Assembly: GCA_041287865.1 (NCBI GenBank)
Contig: JBGGMV010000097.1
Span: forward strand, 38,847 to 102,846
Reading direction: 5' to 3'
From: JAPWJZ01 sp041287865
Lineage (GTDB): Bacteria > Pseudomonadota > Alphaproteobacteria > Micavibrionales > UBA2020
DNA: 64,000 nt
The position numbers and the translations under genes are program-made. Positions 32,876 through 41,683 of this stretch are shown piece by piece (position 1 is the first letter of the stretch; each line of letters begins with the position of its first letter). Below the pieces are notes generated by a model. It was given only the letters and a program-made list of their open reading frames with translations. It was not told where the DNA came from and made no database searches.

Positions 32876-34318
32876 TTATTTGGCGGGCTTATCCAGCGCG
32901 GCGGGCGTGGCGACCGCCTTGTCGAGGTAAGCCAATGATCCGAATAGGAATTCCGAAGCAATCTGGTAAACCCGTTTTTGCTCGACCGTCCCCGCCCCCG
33001 CATAACCGGCGATCACCGTCATGCGGTGCAGCGCCATGAGGGAGGAGAGGGCGACGTTGACGTTGTTTTCCTTCAGCCAGCTGACGACCTTGTGGAAGTC
33101 CGCAAGGGTGTTGATGGTGACAGGAATTTCCTCGTACTTCACCACTTCGTCGCCGTCGATGGCGCGCTCCTTGGAGAAAGGCACGTCTTCGGCGCGCGTC
33201 AGGCCGACAAATTCGGGCTTGCCGCAACGGTCAATCCAGCGGAAGAAACCGATGAGCAGCGTGTTGTTGCGCACATCGCTGAAATATTTCTGCATCCCCG
33301 TTTCTTCGCACAACTCCCGCGCCATGCCGTAGGTGACGCCGGCGCGCAAATCGTCGGGCTTGTTCGCGATCGTCATGTCGGAATAATTCATCGAGCCCGA
33401 GCCGCCGAGCGAAACGGTATGCGAGCCGATTGCCTTGGTCGAGCCCTGATGCAGCATGGCGACGCGGCGGTTTTCGGTGATGAGCAGCGTGGTGATGCCA
33501 ATGTGGCCGGAAACTTCCTTGAAGAAGCCTTCCCTGAAGCGCACGCTATCCTCGCCCTTGATCATTTCCTCCTGCACGGGGAAATAGGTCGTCAGGTCTG
33601 TATAAACCTCTTTCTCGCCCGCGATATTGTTGCGGAAGATGCGGCTGCGGAACGCCTCTGCCGTCAGCAATGCATCAAAATAGAATGATTTGCGCACCGT
33701 CACAGGCCCCTCGCCTGCCAGCGCACCCGCCATATCATAGAGCGCGAGTTTTTCGCCGTTGGTGGTATGCTGTAGTTTGTTGGCGACGCGGATGGCGATA
33801 TAGCGCAATTGATGGCGGGAACGGATGTAATTGGTTTCACTGGTGTCGATTTTATAGGGCAGCTTCTCGCGCACCATCAAAATATCGTCGACGGCGTCGC
33901 TCACCAGCGGGCTTTCCTTGCAAAGGCCCTTGCCCGCGACGGGGTTTTTGAAACCCAGTTTTTCCTCCGACACGGCGGGATAAACCGCCGACATCAGGAA
34001 GCTCAGCTCCTCGTAGGCAATATGCGTCGAGGGCGCGACGGAGTATCTGACGCCGCCGTGCGAGGGGCGGTAGTCTGCCGGCAAAATCGACACTTCCCCG
34101 CCCAGCTGGATGCCAATGATAACGGCCTCGATCAGCATGGCGATAAAGTCGTAAACGCCGTTCCAGGCGAAGACGGAATAGATAAACAGCCCGAAGGCGA
34201 GGAAAGTAATCAGCAGGTCTTTGCGGTAATCGGTGTCCCATTTACACAAAAACATCATCAGGTCGACCCGACCCTTGATATTCCGGTAAAAGTTGAGATA
34301 TTTGACAGGCAAAGGCAT
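32876..34318 (-). CDS. Membrane-anchored degenerate Nudix-like protein
   Basis: The product has 480 residues. Two transmembrane helices at about 35-50 and 53-72 are followed by a large soluble part. At 334-342 it has R-E-L-C-E-E-T-G-M, an exact match to the second half of the Nudix box (REUxEExGU), but the first half (Gx5E) is missing, since no glutamate lies 8 residues before R334. A GGSGSMN turn at 305-311 precedes it. It may have lost or altered catalysis, or the box may be rearranged. It stands as a single gene, divergent from the asparaginase. Specific function unknown. Confidence 0.6.
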   Translation of the reverse strand: MPLPVKYLNFYRNIKGRVDLMMFLCKWDTDYRKDLLITFLAFGLFIYSVFAWNGVYDFIAMLIEAVIIGIQLGGEVSILPADYRPSHGGVRYSVAPSTHIAYEELSFLMSAVYPAVSEEKLGFKNPVAGKGLCKESPLVSDAVDDILMVREKLPYKIDTSETNYIRSRHQLRYIAIRVANKLQHTTNGEKLALYDMAGALAGEGPVTVRKSFYFDALLTAEAFRSRIFRNNIAGEKEVYTDLTTYFPVQEEMIKGEDSVRFREGFFKEVSGHIGITTLLITENRRVAMLHQGSTKAIGSHTVSLGGSGSMNYSDMTIANKPDDLRAGVTYGMARELCEETGMQKYFSDVRNNTLLIGFFRWIDRCGKPEFVGLTRAEDVPFSKERAIDGDEVVKYEEIPVTINTLADFHKVVSWLKENNVNVALSSLMALHRMTVIAGYAGAGTVEQKRVYQIASEFLFGSLAYLDKAVATPAALDKPAK

Positions 34319-34419
34319 CGACTACACCACCAAAACGGCCGAAGATGATTTAAGCACACTTCGCAGCCATATTGAACGTTTGGCATGAACGCCTGATTAA
34401 CAGTCTTTAAGGAAACCGG

Positions 34420-35388
34420 ATGGCCCCGTTACCCCCCTTTCGCATCGAACTGACCCGCGGGCCTGCGGTTGAAAGCAGCCATCTTGTCCATGCGCTGCTG
34501 ATGGATGGCAAGGGCAAGGTGGTGGCCGCGCACGGCGACCCCGACCGCCCGACCTTCCCGCGCTCGGCCCTGAAGCCGCTGCAGGCCATCGCGCTGATGG
34601 AAAGCGAAGCGGCAGCGGCGCTGTCGGATAGCGAAGTCGCGCTTGCCTGCGCCTCCCATTCCGGTGAAGAGAAACACACCGTTGCCGTGGCCGCATGGCT
34701 GGCACGCATGGGGGTGAGTGAAAACGCTTTGGAATGCGGCCCGCATTCGCCCTATATCGCGCCGTCGCGCGCGCCCTCTGTTCTCTGCAACAACTGCTCG
34801 GGCAAGCATACGGGGATGCTGGCGCTCTGCCAGCATATGAAGGTGGAAACGGCGGGCTATACGAAACCGGCGCATCCCATGCAGGCGCGAATTTTATCGA
34901 CGGTGGCGGAATTCTGCGGCACAGCGGTCACGGCGGGCACTTGCGGTATTGATGGTTGTTCAGCCCCCAACCCCGTTATGCCGTTATCACACTTTGCGAG
35001 GGGCGTTGCTAAGTTTATCGGCGGCGACCTGCCGGAGCCGCGCCAAGCCGCCTGCAAGCGCATTATGGCGGCCATGACCGCGCATCCCGATCTTGTCGCC
35101 GGCACGGGCCGTCTGGATACGATTTTGATGCAGGCCGCGAAGGGCGCGGTGGTGGCCAAGGGCGGCGGCGAAGGCGTTTATGCCGCTATCATCCCCGACA
35201 AGAACCGCGTGCTGGTGCTGAAGGCGGAGGACGGGGCGGTCAGGGCCGTGCAGGGCGCGGTTTACGCGGCGCTGGAAAAATATAAACTGGTGGGCGATGA
35301 TGTATTGCAGGCCATTCGCCCGACCGCCCTGCCCGTGCAGAAAAACTGGCGCGGGCTGGAGGTTGGCATTATCAGGATCGCGTCATGA
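34420..35388 (+). CDS. Class 3 (ReAV-type) L-asparaginase
   Basis: Hydrolyses L-asparagine to aspartate and ammonia in the cytosol. The 322-residue product has the hallmarks of the PF06089 family: PRSALKPLQ (the Ser-x-x-Lys pair), CNNCSGKHTGML and the later GIDGCSAPN cysteine. There is no signal peptide. The gene overlaps the following propeller gene by 4 nt (ATGA), so both are probably expressed together, though no functional link between them is evident. Confidence 0.88.
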   Translation: MAPLPPFRIELTRGPAVESSHLVHALLMDGKGKVVAAHGDPDRPTFPRSALKPLQAIALMESEAAAALSDSEVALACASHSGEEKHTVAVAAWLARMGVSENALECGPHSPYIAPSRAPSVLCNNCSGKHTGMLALCQHMKVETAGYTKPAHPMQARILSTVAEFCGTAVTAGTCGIDGCSAPNPVMPLSHFARGVAKFIGGDLPEPRQAACKRIMAAMTAHPDLVAGTGRLDTILMQAAKGAVVAKGGGEGVYAAIIPDKNRVLVLKAEDGAVRAVQGAVYAALEKYKLVGDDVLQAIRPTALPVQKNWRGLEVGIIRIAS

Positions 35389-36515
35389 CAGACAACGTCA
35401 AACCGCCGAAACAGAAATCGACATGGTACCGCGTGCGGCACCTGCTATTCGCGCTCTTCGTTATCTCCGCCGCGCTGGCGCTGGTCAAGCTGCAGCAATC
35501 AGGCAAGAACCTGGCCTGGAACCTGCCGCCGTCGAAGGAAAACCCCGGCATTTCCTTCGCGCTCGAGGCCAAGGTGGAACGCATCCCCGACAGCGCCGCC
35601 TTTGTCTTTCACAAGGAAGGCTATATCTATGTCGCGGCCGTCGACGGCAACGATGTGACACAGATCACGTTCGAGCGCCCGCAGGGCGCATGGGAGCATG
35701 TGGCCGTTTCACCCGACCGCCGTTATATCGCCGCCAACGAGCAGAATGTGGCGGTGGTGGGCACGCCGGATGCGCGGTCGCGGTTGTGGCTCTACGACCT
35801 TGAAAAAGGCACGCGCGCAAGGCTTGCGCCCACCATGGCTTCGGCGGGCAACGGCGGCGTGGACTGGGACCGCAAGGGCTTTATCTATTTCGCGGGCCGC
35901 GACAGGCATCCGGTTGAAAAACCTGTCACCAACGACGATTTTATCATCAATGCAGGCGCGAACGATATTTACCGCATCCGTTTTGACGGCACGCAGCTGA
36001 AACGCCTTGTGCAAAGCAAGGAGCGGGAGGAAGCGGATGTGTCGGTATCGGAAGACGGCCGCATGATCGCCTTCGCCACCGCCGACCCCGCGACGGACAG
36101 GTACGATATTTACGTGGCCAATAGCGACGGCACGAACGCGCGCCGCGCGGTAGAGGGCGGGAAGGTTCGCGCCGCCAGCGTGCATGATCCGGAATTATCG
36201 CCTGACAATAAATCTATCGTCTTCAGCCGCGTGAACAATACCGTGCCGCCGAACTTCCCCGACAATAAACTGGCGAATACGGCGAGCGACATTTACACGG
36301 CGCGGATTGACGGGAAAAACATGCAGCGCATCACGCGCCCCGGGCCCATTGCCATCGTGCCCGACTGGGACAAGCGCGGCATCCTTCTGCTGGATGCCAG
36401 CGACAAGGGCAAGTATCAGGGCGCGGCGCTGGCGGAACCGGCGGGCAAGGATCAGGAACCGCCGGTGATCTGCCTGAAGGCCTCTGCGCCGAAATGGATT
36501 CCGTTGCAGAAATGA
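35385..36515 (+). CDS. Membrane-anchored TolB/WD40-like beta-propeller protein
   Basis: The product has 376 residues. An N-terminal transmembrane helix (about 19-37) anchors a periplasmic six-blade-like propeller with PD40-type strands (HVAVSPDRRYIAANEQN, DPELSPDNKSIVFSR, DIYVANSDGTNARR). No enzymatic residues are apparent. Such propellers usually mediate protein contacts in the envelope. It converges on the transporter at 36517 with a single base between the stop codons. Confidence 0.72.
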   Translation: MTDNVKPPKQKSTWYRVRHLLFALFVISAALALVKLQQSGKNLAWNLPPSKENPGISFALEAKVERIPDSAAFVFHKEGYIYVAAVDGNDVTQITFERPQGAWEHVAVSPDRRYIAANEQNVAVVGTPDARSRLWLYDLEKGTRARLAPTMASAGNGGVDWDRKGFIYFAGRDRHPVEKPVTNDDFIINAGANDIYRIRFDGTQLKRLVQSKEREEADVSVSEDGRMIAFATADPATDRYDIYVANSDGTNARRAVEGGKVRAASVHDPELSPDNKSIVFSRVNNTVPPNFPDNKLANTASDIYTARIDGKNMQRITRPGPIAIVPDWDKRGILLLDASDKGKYQGAALAEPAGKDQEPPVICLKASAPKWIPLQK

Positions 36516-36516
36516 T

Positions 36517-38514
36517 TTAAGGCTTGGGGCCACCCGCTGCAGGTTTTTTCACAACCGGCTGCGCCGTTGCAGTGTCGTTAACCGGCGGCGCGGCAGGCGC
36601 CGGAGCCGCAGCTGTCTCCGGCACAGGCACAGGCACAGGCTTCGGCCCTTCCTTCTTCAGCCTTTCCTGACGGATGCGCTTGATGTTCTTCGCACGCACG
36701 TACCGCAGGCGTTTGCGGTCGGGATGCACGGCGGCCACCATGTCGCCCAGCACGTTCAGCGCCGTCTGCGTCATGTCCAGAATGCGGTCGGCGGGGATGA
36801 TCATCGAATAGACCTTGCCGATCTGGTCGGTGGCCATGCCCGTCTGGCGCATCACGGGGTCGAGCAGCGTGATGTTGGAGGCCGGAATGCCGGGCGCGCC
36901 CAGCGCAATCGCCATCACGGCCGCCGCCGTCTGCACGTATTGCATCGGGTTCGGGTTCACGGCGAACATGGTCACGGCATAAAAGGCCGTCAGGCCCATA
37001 TAGAGCGAAGTGCCGAACATGTTGAAGACGCCACCCAGCGGCACGACGGTGTCGCGCGTTTTCTTCGACACACCGATGGCCTTCAGGCATTCGCGTTCCT
37101 TGGGCATGGTGGCGCTTGACGACGACAGACTGAAGCCTGTCAGAGCAGCAGAGCCCAATTCCTTGAAGTCCTTGCCGCGGCAGCCCATCTTGTAATATCC
37201 CGCCGCCAGCGCCGCACCGCCAACGGCCATGCCGGCAAAGGCTGTGGCGTAATAGCCCGCGAAAGCGCCCAGCAGGCCAAGGCCGCCCGTCGCCATCGTT
37301 GCGGACATCAGCACAGCCACCGCAGGCAGGCCCGCGACGTCGATGAATTTGGGGAAGTATTTGTTGATGACGTCGGTCGCCTTCTCCGCCGCCTTGCCGG
37401 CCTTCACCAGATAAGGCGCGGTGGTTTTGTTGATAAAGACGTTCGCCACTTTGCCCGTGACTTTCTGCGCGGTGCGGAATGCCTTTTGCAGTTTGGTGGG
37501 CGCGGTTGCGGGATCAGCTTCCTTGTTGAATTCGCCCGCAACGGTCGCTTTGGCGCGTTTGTAAATCAGCGCAGCGCCCGTAAATGCGCCGATAATCGGC
37601 AGCATATACTGCATCGGGCTGAACCCGCCACCGCCCATGCTCACGCTGGCCGCCGCGCCAATGGTCGCGGGGTCAACCGGCGGGATGAGCATGCCCATGC
37701 CGAGCACCACGCCAAGGCTGATGGCAAGGCCCGCCGCCGTAATGGCGGCGAAGCGGCCCAGCGTCGGCGCTTCCTTCATGATGCTGTACTGCGAAAACGA
37801 ACGGTAAATGTTGAGCCCGATAAAGGGCGCGGCCAGCCAGGGCAGCGCGCCGAAGAAGAGCGCCGGTGCTGCGGCCAGTACCGGCAGCAGCGCGAGGTTC
37901 AAGCCCGCAAAGCCCAGCGCCGCGCCGCCGACGGCGGCGATCAGGAAGCGCATTTCCCAGAGTTTGTCCATCCCCGACCTCGGTTTCTCGCCCTGCACCA
38001 GCTGTTGATGCACGGCGTCGTATTTGATGCCGTTCTTGTGGCAATATTTTTCAAAACTTGCGACATCCTTCATCGCTTTTTCCACCGGGTCTTTGGCGGT
38101 GAAAAGATTGAAGCGGGCGGAGAGGAAGCCTTTTTCTTTCTGCGCCGTTTCATGCAGGTCTTTCAGCTGTTTTCTCAGCTTGTCGCCGTCGGTGGCGTTT
38201 TTCGCCAGCGCGTCATAGAAAGCCTGTTCGTTAAAGGGGGTTTTACGCTTGTCATCCGCAAGCGCGCGGGCCTTGAGGTTCTGCTTTTCCATTTCCTCGA
38301 GGATGCGTTGCAGCTCGGCCATTGTGAGCGCCGCGCGTTTCTTTTTAATTTCTTCCCAGCGCGCGTCGCCGTTGGCGCCGGCCTTGATGACGTTTGCGGC
38401 AAGCTGTTCGCGCGCGTTGTCGTTCGCGCCGATCAATGTTTCCAGCAACCTGCTGTTGAAATCACCGCTGTTGAGCGCCGTCGTTGCGGCGAGTTCAGCC
38501 TTCTTGCGTTGCAT
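36517..38514 (-). CDS. SDF/DAACS-family dicarboxylate symporter-like protein with long termini
   Basis: The product has about 665 residues; typical Na+/H+:dicarboxylate symporters have about 430. Residues 1-190 are charged and helical, likely cytosolic. The membrane part ends with the SDF signatures: SSSSATMPKE, PLGGVFNMFGTSLY, ALGAPGIPASN and DRILDMTQTALNVLGD. These correspond to the serine-rich loop, the NMDGT-like helix (here NMFGT) and the substrate-binding D..R/T..N helix. The conserved arginine of substrate binding appears replaced (DMTQT for DMxRT). A proline/alanine-rich tail closes the protein. ATG 38514 has AGGG 7 nt upstream; GTG 38520 is an alternative. Confidence 0.72.
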   Translation of the reverse strand: MQRKKAELAATTALNSGDFNSRLLETLIGANDNAREQLAANVIKAGANGDARWEEIKKKRAALTMAELQRILEEMEKQNLKARALADDKRKTPFNEQAFYDALAKNATDGDKLRKQLKDLHETAQKEKGFLSARFNLFTAKDPVEKAMKDVASFEKYCHKNGIKYDAVHQQLVQGEKPRSGMDKLWEMRFLIAAVGGAALGFAGLNLALLPVLAAAPALFFGALPWLAAPFIGLNIYRSFSQYSIMKEAPTLGRFAAITAAGLAISLGVVLGMGMLIPPVDPATIGAAASVSMGGGGFSPMQYMLPIIGAFTGAALIYKRAKATVAGEFNKEADPATAPTKLQKAFRTAQKVTGKVANVFINKTTAPYLVKAGKAAEKATDVINKYFPKFIDVAGLPAVAVLMSATMATGGLGLLGAFAGYYATAFAGMAVGGAALAAGYYKMGCRGKDFKELGSAALTGFSLSSSSATMPKERECLKAIGVSKKTRDTVVPLGGVFNMFGTSLYMGLTAFYAVTMFAVNPNPMQYVQTAAAVMAIALGAPGIPASNITLLDPVMRQTGMATDQIGKVYSMIIPADRILDMTQTALNVLGDMVAAVHPDRKRLRYVRAKNIKRIRQERLKKEGPKPVPVPVPETAAAPAPAAPPVNDTATAQPVVKKPAAGGPKP

Positions 38515-38643
38515 ATCCACACCCTAAAAATCAGTCGGAAAAATATGAGGTGGATTTTAATATTTAAGGATATTCTGTCAAGCCCTTATGGAATAAAATT
38601 ACCGGAACAGGCGTTAATTTAAATCATTGTTTTAAAAAGGATT

Positions 38644-40332
38644 TCAGGCCGATTTTTTGCGGCCAAGATCAAGGGTTTCGTTATGCCATTGGCGCAGGCT
38701 GGGGCGGTGGCCAATGCTGATGATCGTGGCCTTGGGCAGGCGTTCCCGCAGCAGGGTGTAGAAATAGGTTTCGTTGTCTTCGTCGAGCGCCGATGTCGCC
38801 TCGTCGAGGAACAGCAGGTCATGCTTTGCCAGCAGCGCGCGGGCAAAGGCGATGCGCTGCTGTTCGCCGACCGACAGCACATGTGACCACGACTGCACGT
38901 CGTCCAGCCGCTCTTTCAGCTGCGGCAGGCGGCAGAGGTCGAGCATCGCCCGCAATTCGTCGTCCGTCGCGCCTGAACCTTTTGGATAAAGCATGGCGTG
39001 ACGCAGCGTGCCCAGCGGCAGGTAAGGTTTTTGCGGAATAAAGAGCGCGTTGCTGTTGGCCGGCAGGTTTATATTCCCCGCGGCATAGGGCCAGATGCCC
39101 GCCATGGCGCGGAGCAGCGTGCTCTTCCCGCTGCCCGAAGGCCCCTGTATGAGCAGAGAACCGCCGGCGGGAACGGTAAAGCCGATGCCCTGCTGCAGCA
39201 CCCGCCCGTCGGGCAGCGACAGCGTGACGCCGCTGGCGTCGACGGCGGGGTTGTCGGAGAATTGCGGCTTGAACGACGAGGCGGCCGTGTCCTGCGCCGC
39301 ATTGATACTGCGCGTAAAGCCGGCCAGACGCTCGATCACCGCGCGCCATTTAGCAAGGCTGGTATAGGCATCGATAATAAACGACAGTGAATCGCTCACC
39401 TTGCCGAAGGCGGAGGCTGTCTGCATCATATCGCCCAGCTTCAGTTTCCCGCTGAAAAAGCCGGGCGCGACCACAACATAAGGGAAGATGATGGCAATCT
39501 GGCCATAGCCTGCGGTAAACCACGTCAGTTTCTTCTGTCGTTTCATGATCTGCCAGAAATTATCGAAGACATAGGCGAAGCGTTCGCGGAAGGTGCCAAG
39601 CTCTTCCTGCTCACCGCGATAAAAGGCGACGCTTTCGGTGTTTTCGCGCAGGCGGACAAGGCTGAAACGGAAATCGGCTTCAAAACGCTCTTGGTCGAAA
39701 TTGAGTTTCACCAGCGGACGACCGATCCAGTGCGTGATTGCCGTGCCGATGATGGCATAGACCAGCGCAACCCAGACAAGATAACCGTGAACCGCGACCG
39801 TCGTGCCATTGAAAGGCACATTAATGACACCCGACAAATTCCAAAGAATGCCGAGGAAAGAAAAGAGCGTGACAACGGCGCTGAGCAGGCCGAGCGTCAG
39901 GCCCAGCGTCAGCGCGATAAACTGCCCCGCGTCGTCGGCGATACGCTGGTCGGGGTTGTCGGCGGGGTTGCCCAGCACCTGCAGGCGGTAATAAGCTTGG
40001 TCACCCATCCAGCGGCCCAGCATATCATGCGTCATCCAGCGTCGCCATTTTACCTCCAGCATCTGGCGGAAGTAGATTTTGTAGACAACAACGATAATGT
40101 AAAACGTTGCCAGTATCGAGAACAGCATGATGCCATCCCAGAAGCCGTTCTGGTCCATGTCCTGCAGCGAATTGTAGAAATCATTGTTCCAGTAGTTGAA
40201 GCGTACGTTCAGGTACACTTCCCCAAGGTTCAAGCCAATGATGACGGCCAGCAGCAGATAGGCCTTCCATTTCTCGGATGACGTCCAGAAGGGCTTGGTC
40301 AGCGCCCAGAGATCCTTGAAGAACGGTTTCAT
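38644..40332 (-). CDS. ABC transporter, fused permease-ATPase of the SbmA/BacA-YddA group
   Basis: The product has 562 residues. The N-terminal permease has about six helices with the SbmA_BacA/YddA pattern (NVRFNYWNNDFYNSLQ, WRRWMTHDMLGRWM, YYRLQ). The nucleotide-binding domain has Walker A GPSGSGKST, signature LSVGEQQRIA, and Walker B LLFLDEATSALD. Relatives import peptides, antibiotics or cobalamin-like compounds, or act on long-chain acyl groups; the substrate here is not evident. It starts overlapping the GH144-like gene by 4 nt, ending a GH3-GH144-ABC unit. Unlikely to be the type I exporter of the RTX epimerase, as that class has a different permease. Confidence 0.85.
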   Translation of the reverse strand: MKPFFKDLWALTKPFWTSSEKWKAYLLLAVIIGLNLGEVYLNVRFNYWNNDFYNSLQDMDQNGFWDGIMLFSILATFYIIVVVYKIYFRQMLEVKWRRWMTHDMLGRWMGDQAYYRLQVLGNPADNPDQRIADDAGQFIALTLGLTLGLLSAVVTLFSFLGILWNLSGVINVPFNGTTVAVHGYLVWVALVYAIIGTAITHWIGRPLVKLNFDQERFEADFRFSLVRLRENTESVAFYRGEQEELGTFRERFAYVFDNFWQIMKRQKKLTWFTAGYGQIAIIFPYVVVAPGFFSGKLKLGDMMQTASAFGKVSDSLSFIIDAYTSLAKWRAVIERLAGFTRSINAAQDTAASSFKPQFSDNPAVDASGVTLSLPDGRVLQQGIGFTVPAGGSLLIQGPSGSGKSTLLRAMAGIWPYAAGNINLPANSNALFIPQKPYLPLGTLRHAMLYPKGSGATDDELRAMLDLCRLPQLKERLDDVQSWSHVLSVGEQQRIAFARALLAKHDLLFLDEATSALDEDNETYFYTLLRERLPKATIISIGHRPSLRQWHNETLDLGRKKSA

Positions 40333-41627
40333 GGTTTGGGGGCTTGAGGCGCGGCTTTCGGCGGCTGGGGCTTGTCGAAGCCGAGTTTATCGAGCGCGGG
40401 ACGCACTTCGGGCGCGGACATGAACAAATCCCACAGCAATCCGCTGCGATGGTTTTCGATCATGGTGACGATGGGGCCCTGGTCGATCGCCAGATGGCTT
40501 TTGGCCACCCAGTTTTCGCCCTCATTAAAGCTGTCGACAAAACCGTATTTGCCCCAGAGCTTGTCGCCCAGATTTTCATGGAAATGGCGCAGCGCGCGCA
40601 TCGATTCATCGGGTGTGTAGGGGAAGGACGACAGCGCGGCGGTGGGCGCAATCACGCCCTTGTCGTTGACGGGCGAATAGGCGCCATAGCCTTCGTGGCT
40701 GTCGCAGGCGGTGAGACCCCAGCAATCGGGGCCATAGCCCTTGTGGCCGTTCGGGTTCTTTTCGCAGTGCTGCTGGTTGACCAGCGCATGGGCGCGGTTC
40801 TGCTGGAAATAATCGGCATGGCCGTCGCTCAATTCTTTCGGGTTCAGGCCGAGGAAGGAGTAATGGGAGAAAAACAGCGGCCCGCCCGCATCGGGGCCGA
40901 GCGGCAAAGTTACACCATTATAATCCTTGCCGTTCTTGAAATCGCCGCCCTTGACCCAGCTTTGGTACACATCCGTCGACACCGGATGCGTGGGCGACGC
41001 TGCGGCCAGCACATGGGTGATCAGGCATTCGTTCCAGCCGCGAATGGGCAGGTTCATGTCGAAATTATGCGTCGGGCTCCAGTGCCAGTAGAGGTTTTTC
41101 TCGCCCTTGGTGTACCAGTCCCATTCCACCGCTTCCCAGAGCTTGTTGATTTTATCGCAGACAGGCTCGCCCGCGAAATACTGCCGCGCGGTCAGCAGGC
41201 CCATCATCAGGAAGGACGTTTCGACCAGATCGCCGCCGTCGTCTTTCGGCGAGAAGGGAATTGTCTTGCCCGTATTGCCGTTCAGGAAATGCGGGAAGGC
41301 GCCGTGGAAGGTATCGGATTTTTCGAGGAAGCCGACGATCTTTTCAATCTGCGCCAGCACATCGGCGCGGGGGATAAAACCCCTCTCCGCCCCTGCCACC
41401 AGCCCCATGATGCCGAAGCCCGTGCCGCCGGTGGTGACGCAGTCGAGGTCGTAGTGGTAACCGGGAACGACGTTGCTGCGCTCCCGCGCCAGGCCGCAAT
41501 TGGGATGCGCGAAGTCGTGGAAATACTTCAGCGTCTCGCGCTGCACGCGGTCGAGCAGCTCGTCATCGCTCAGCGGTTTTTTGACCGCCTTGTCGTTGAA
41601 ATCCTTGGGTTGCATGGCTCGCATCAT
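40329..41627 (-). CDS. GH144/glucoamylase-domain (PF10091) glycoside hydrolase
   Basis: The product has 432 residues, an alpha/alpha barrel. The family motif RGWNECLITHVLAAASPTH is clear, with YDLDCVTTGGTGFG and GPDCWGLTACD. Characterised GH144 enzymes are endo-beta-1,2-glucanases; the same Pfam also includes parts of cyclic beta-1,2-glucan synthases. There is no signal peptide, although known GH144 enzymes are usually exported, so a cytosolic or oddly exported role is implied. A Pro/Ala/Lys tail ends it. Start ATG 41627 (alternatives 41624 and 41615). It is 56 nt downstream of the GH3 gene and overlaps the ABC transporter gene. Confidence 0.8.
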   Translation of the reverse strand: MMRAMQPKDFNDKAVKKPLSDDELLDRVQRETLKYFHDFAHPNCGLARERSNVVPGYHYDLDCVTTGGTGFGIMGLVAGAERGFIPRADVLAQIEKIVGFLEKSDTFHGAFPHFLNGNTGKTIPFSPKDDGGDLVETSFLMMGLLTARQYFAGEPVCDKINKLWEAVEWDWYTKGEKNLYWHWSPTHNFDMNLPIRGWNECLITHVLAAASPTHPVSTDVYQSWVKGGDFKNGKDYNGVTLPLGPDAGGPLFFSHYSFLGLNPKELSDGHADYFQQNRAHALVNQQHCEKNPNGHKGYGPDCWGLTACDSHEGYGAYSPVNDKGVIAPTAALSSFPYTPDESMRALRHFHENLGDKLWGKYGFVDSFNEGENWVAKSHLAIDQGPIVTMIENHRSGLLWDLFMSAPEVRPALDKLGFDKPQPPKAAPQAPKP

Positions 41628-41683
41628 AGCACGCAGCTATGGTTTGGCTATGGTTAATTTTCTATGTGTTTCAATACGTTAGG

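Noticed and set aside
38644..40332. ABC transporter as type I exporter of the RTX epimerase
   Set aside because: Permease motifs are of the SbmA/YddA group, no membrane-fusion protein gene is adjacent, and it lies 18 kb away in a different operon.
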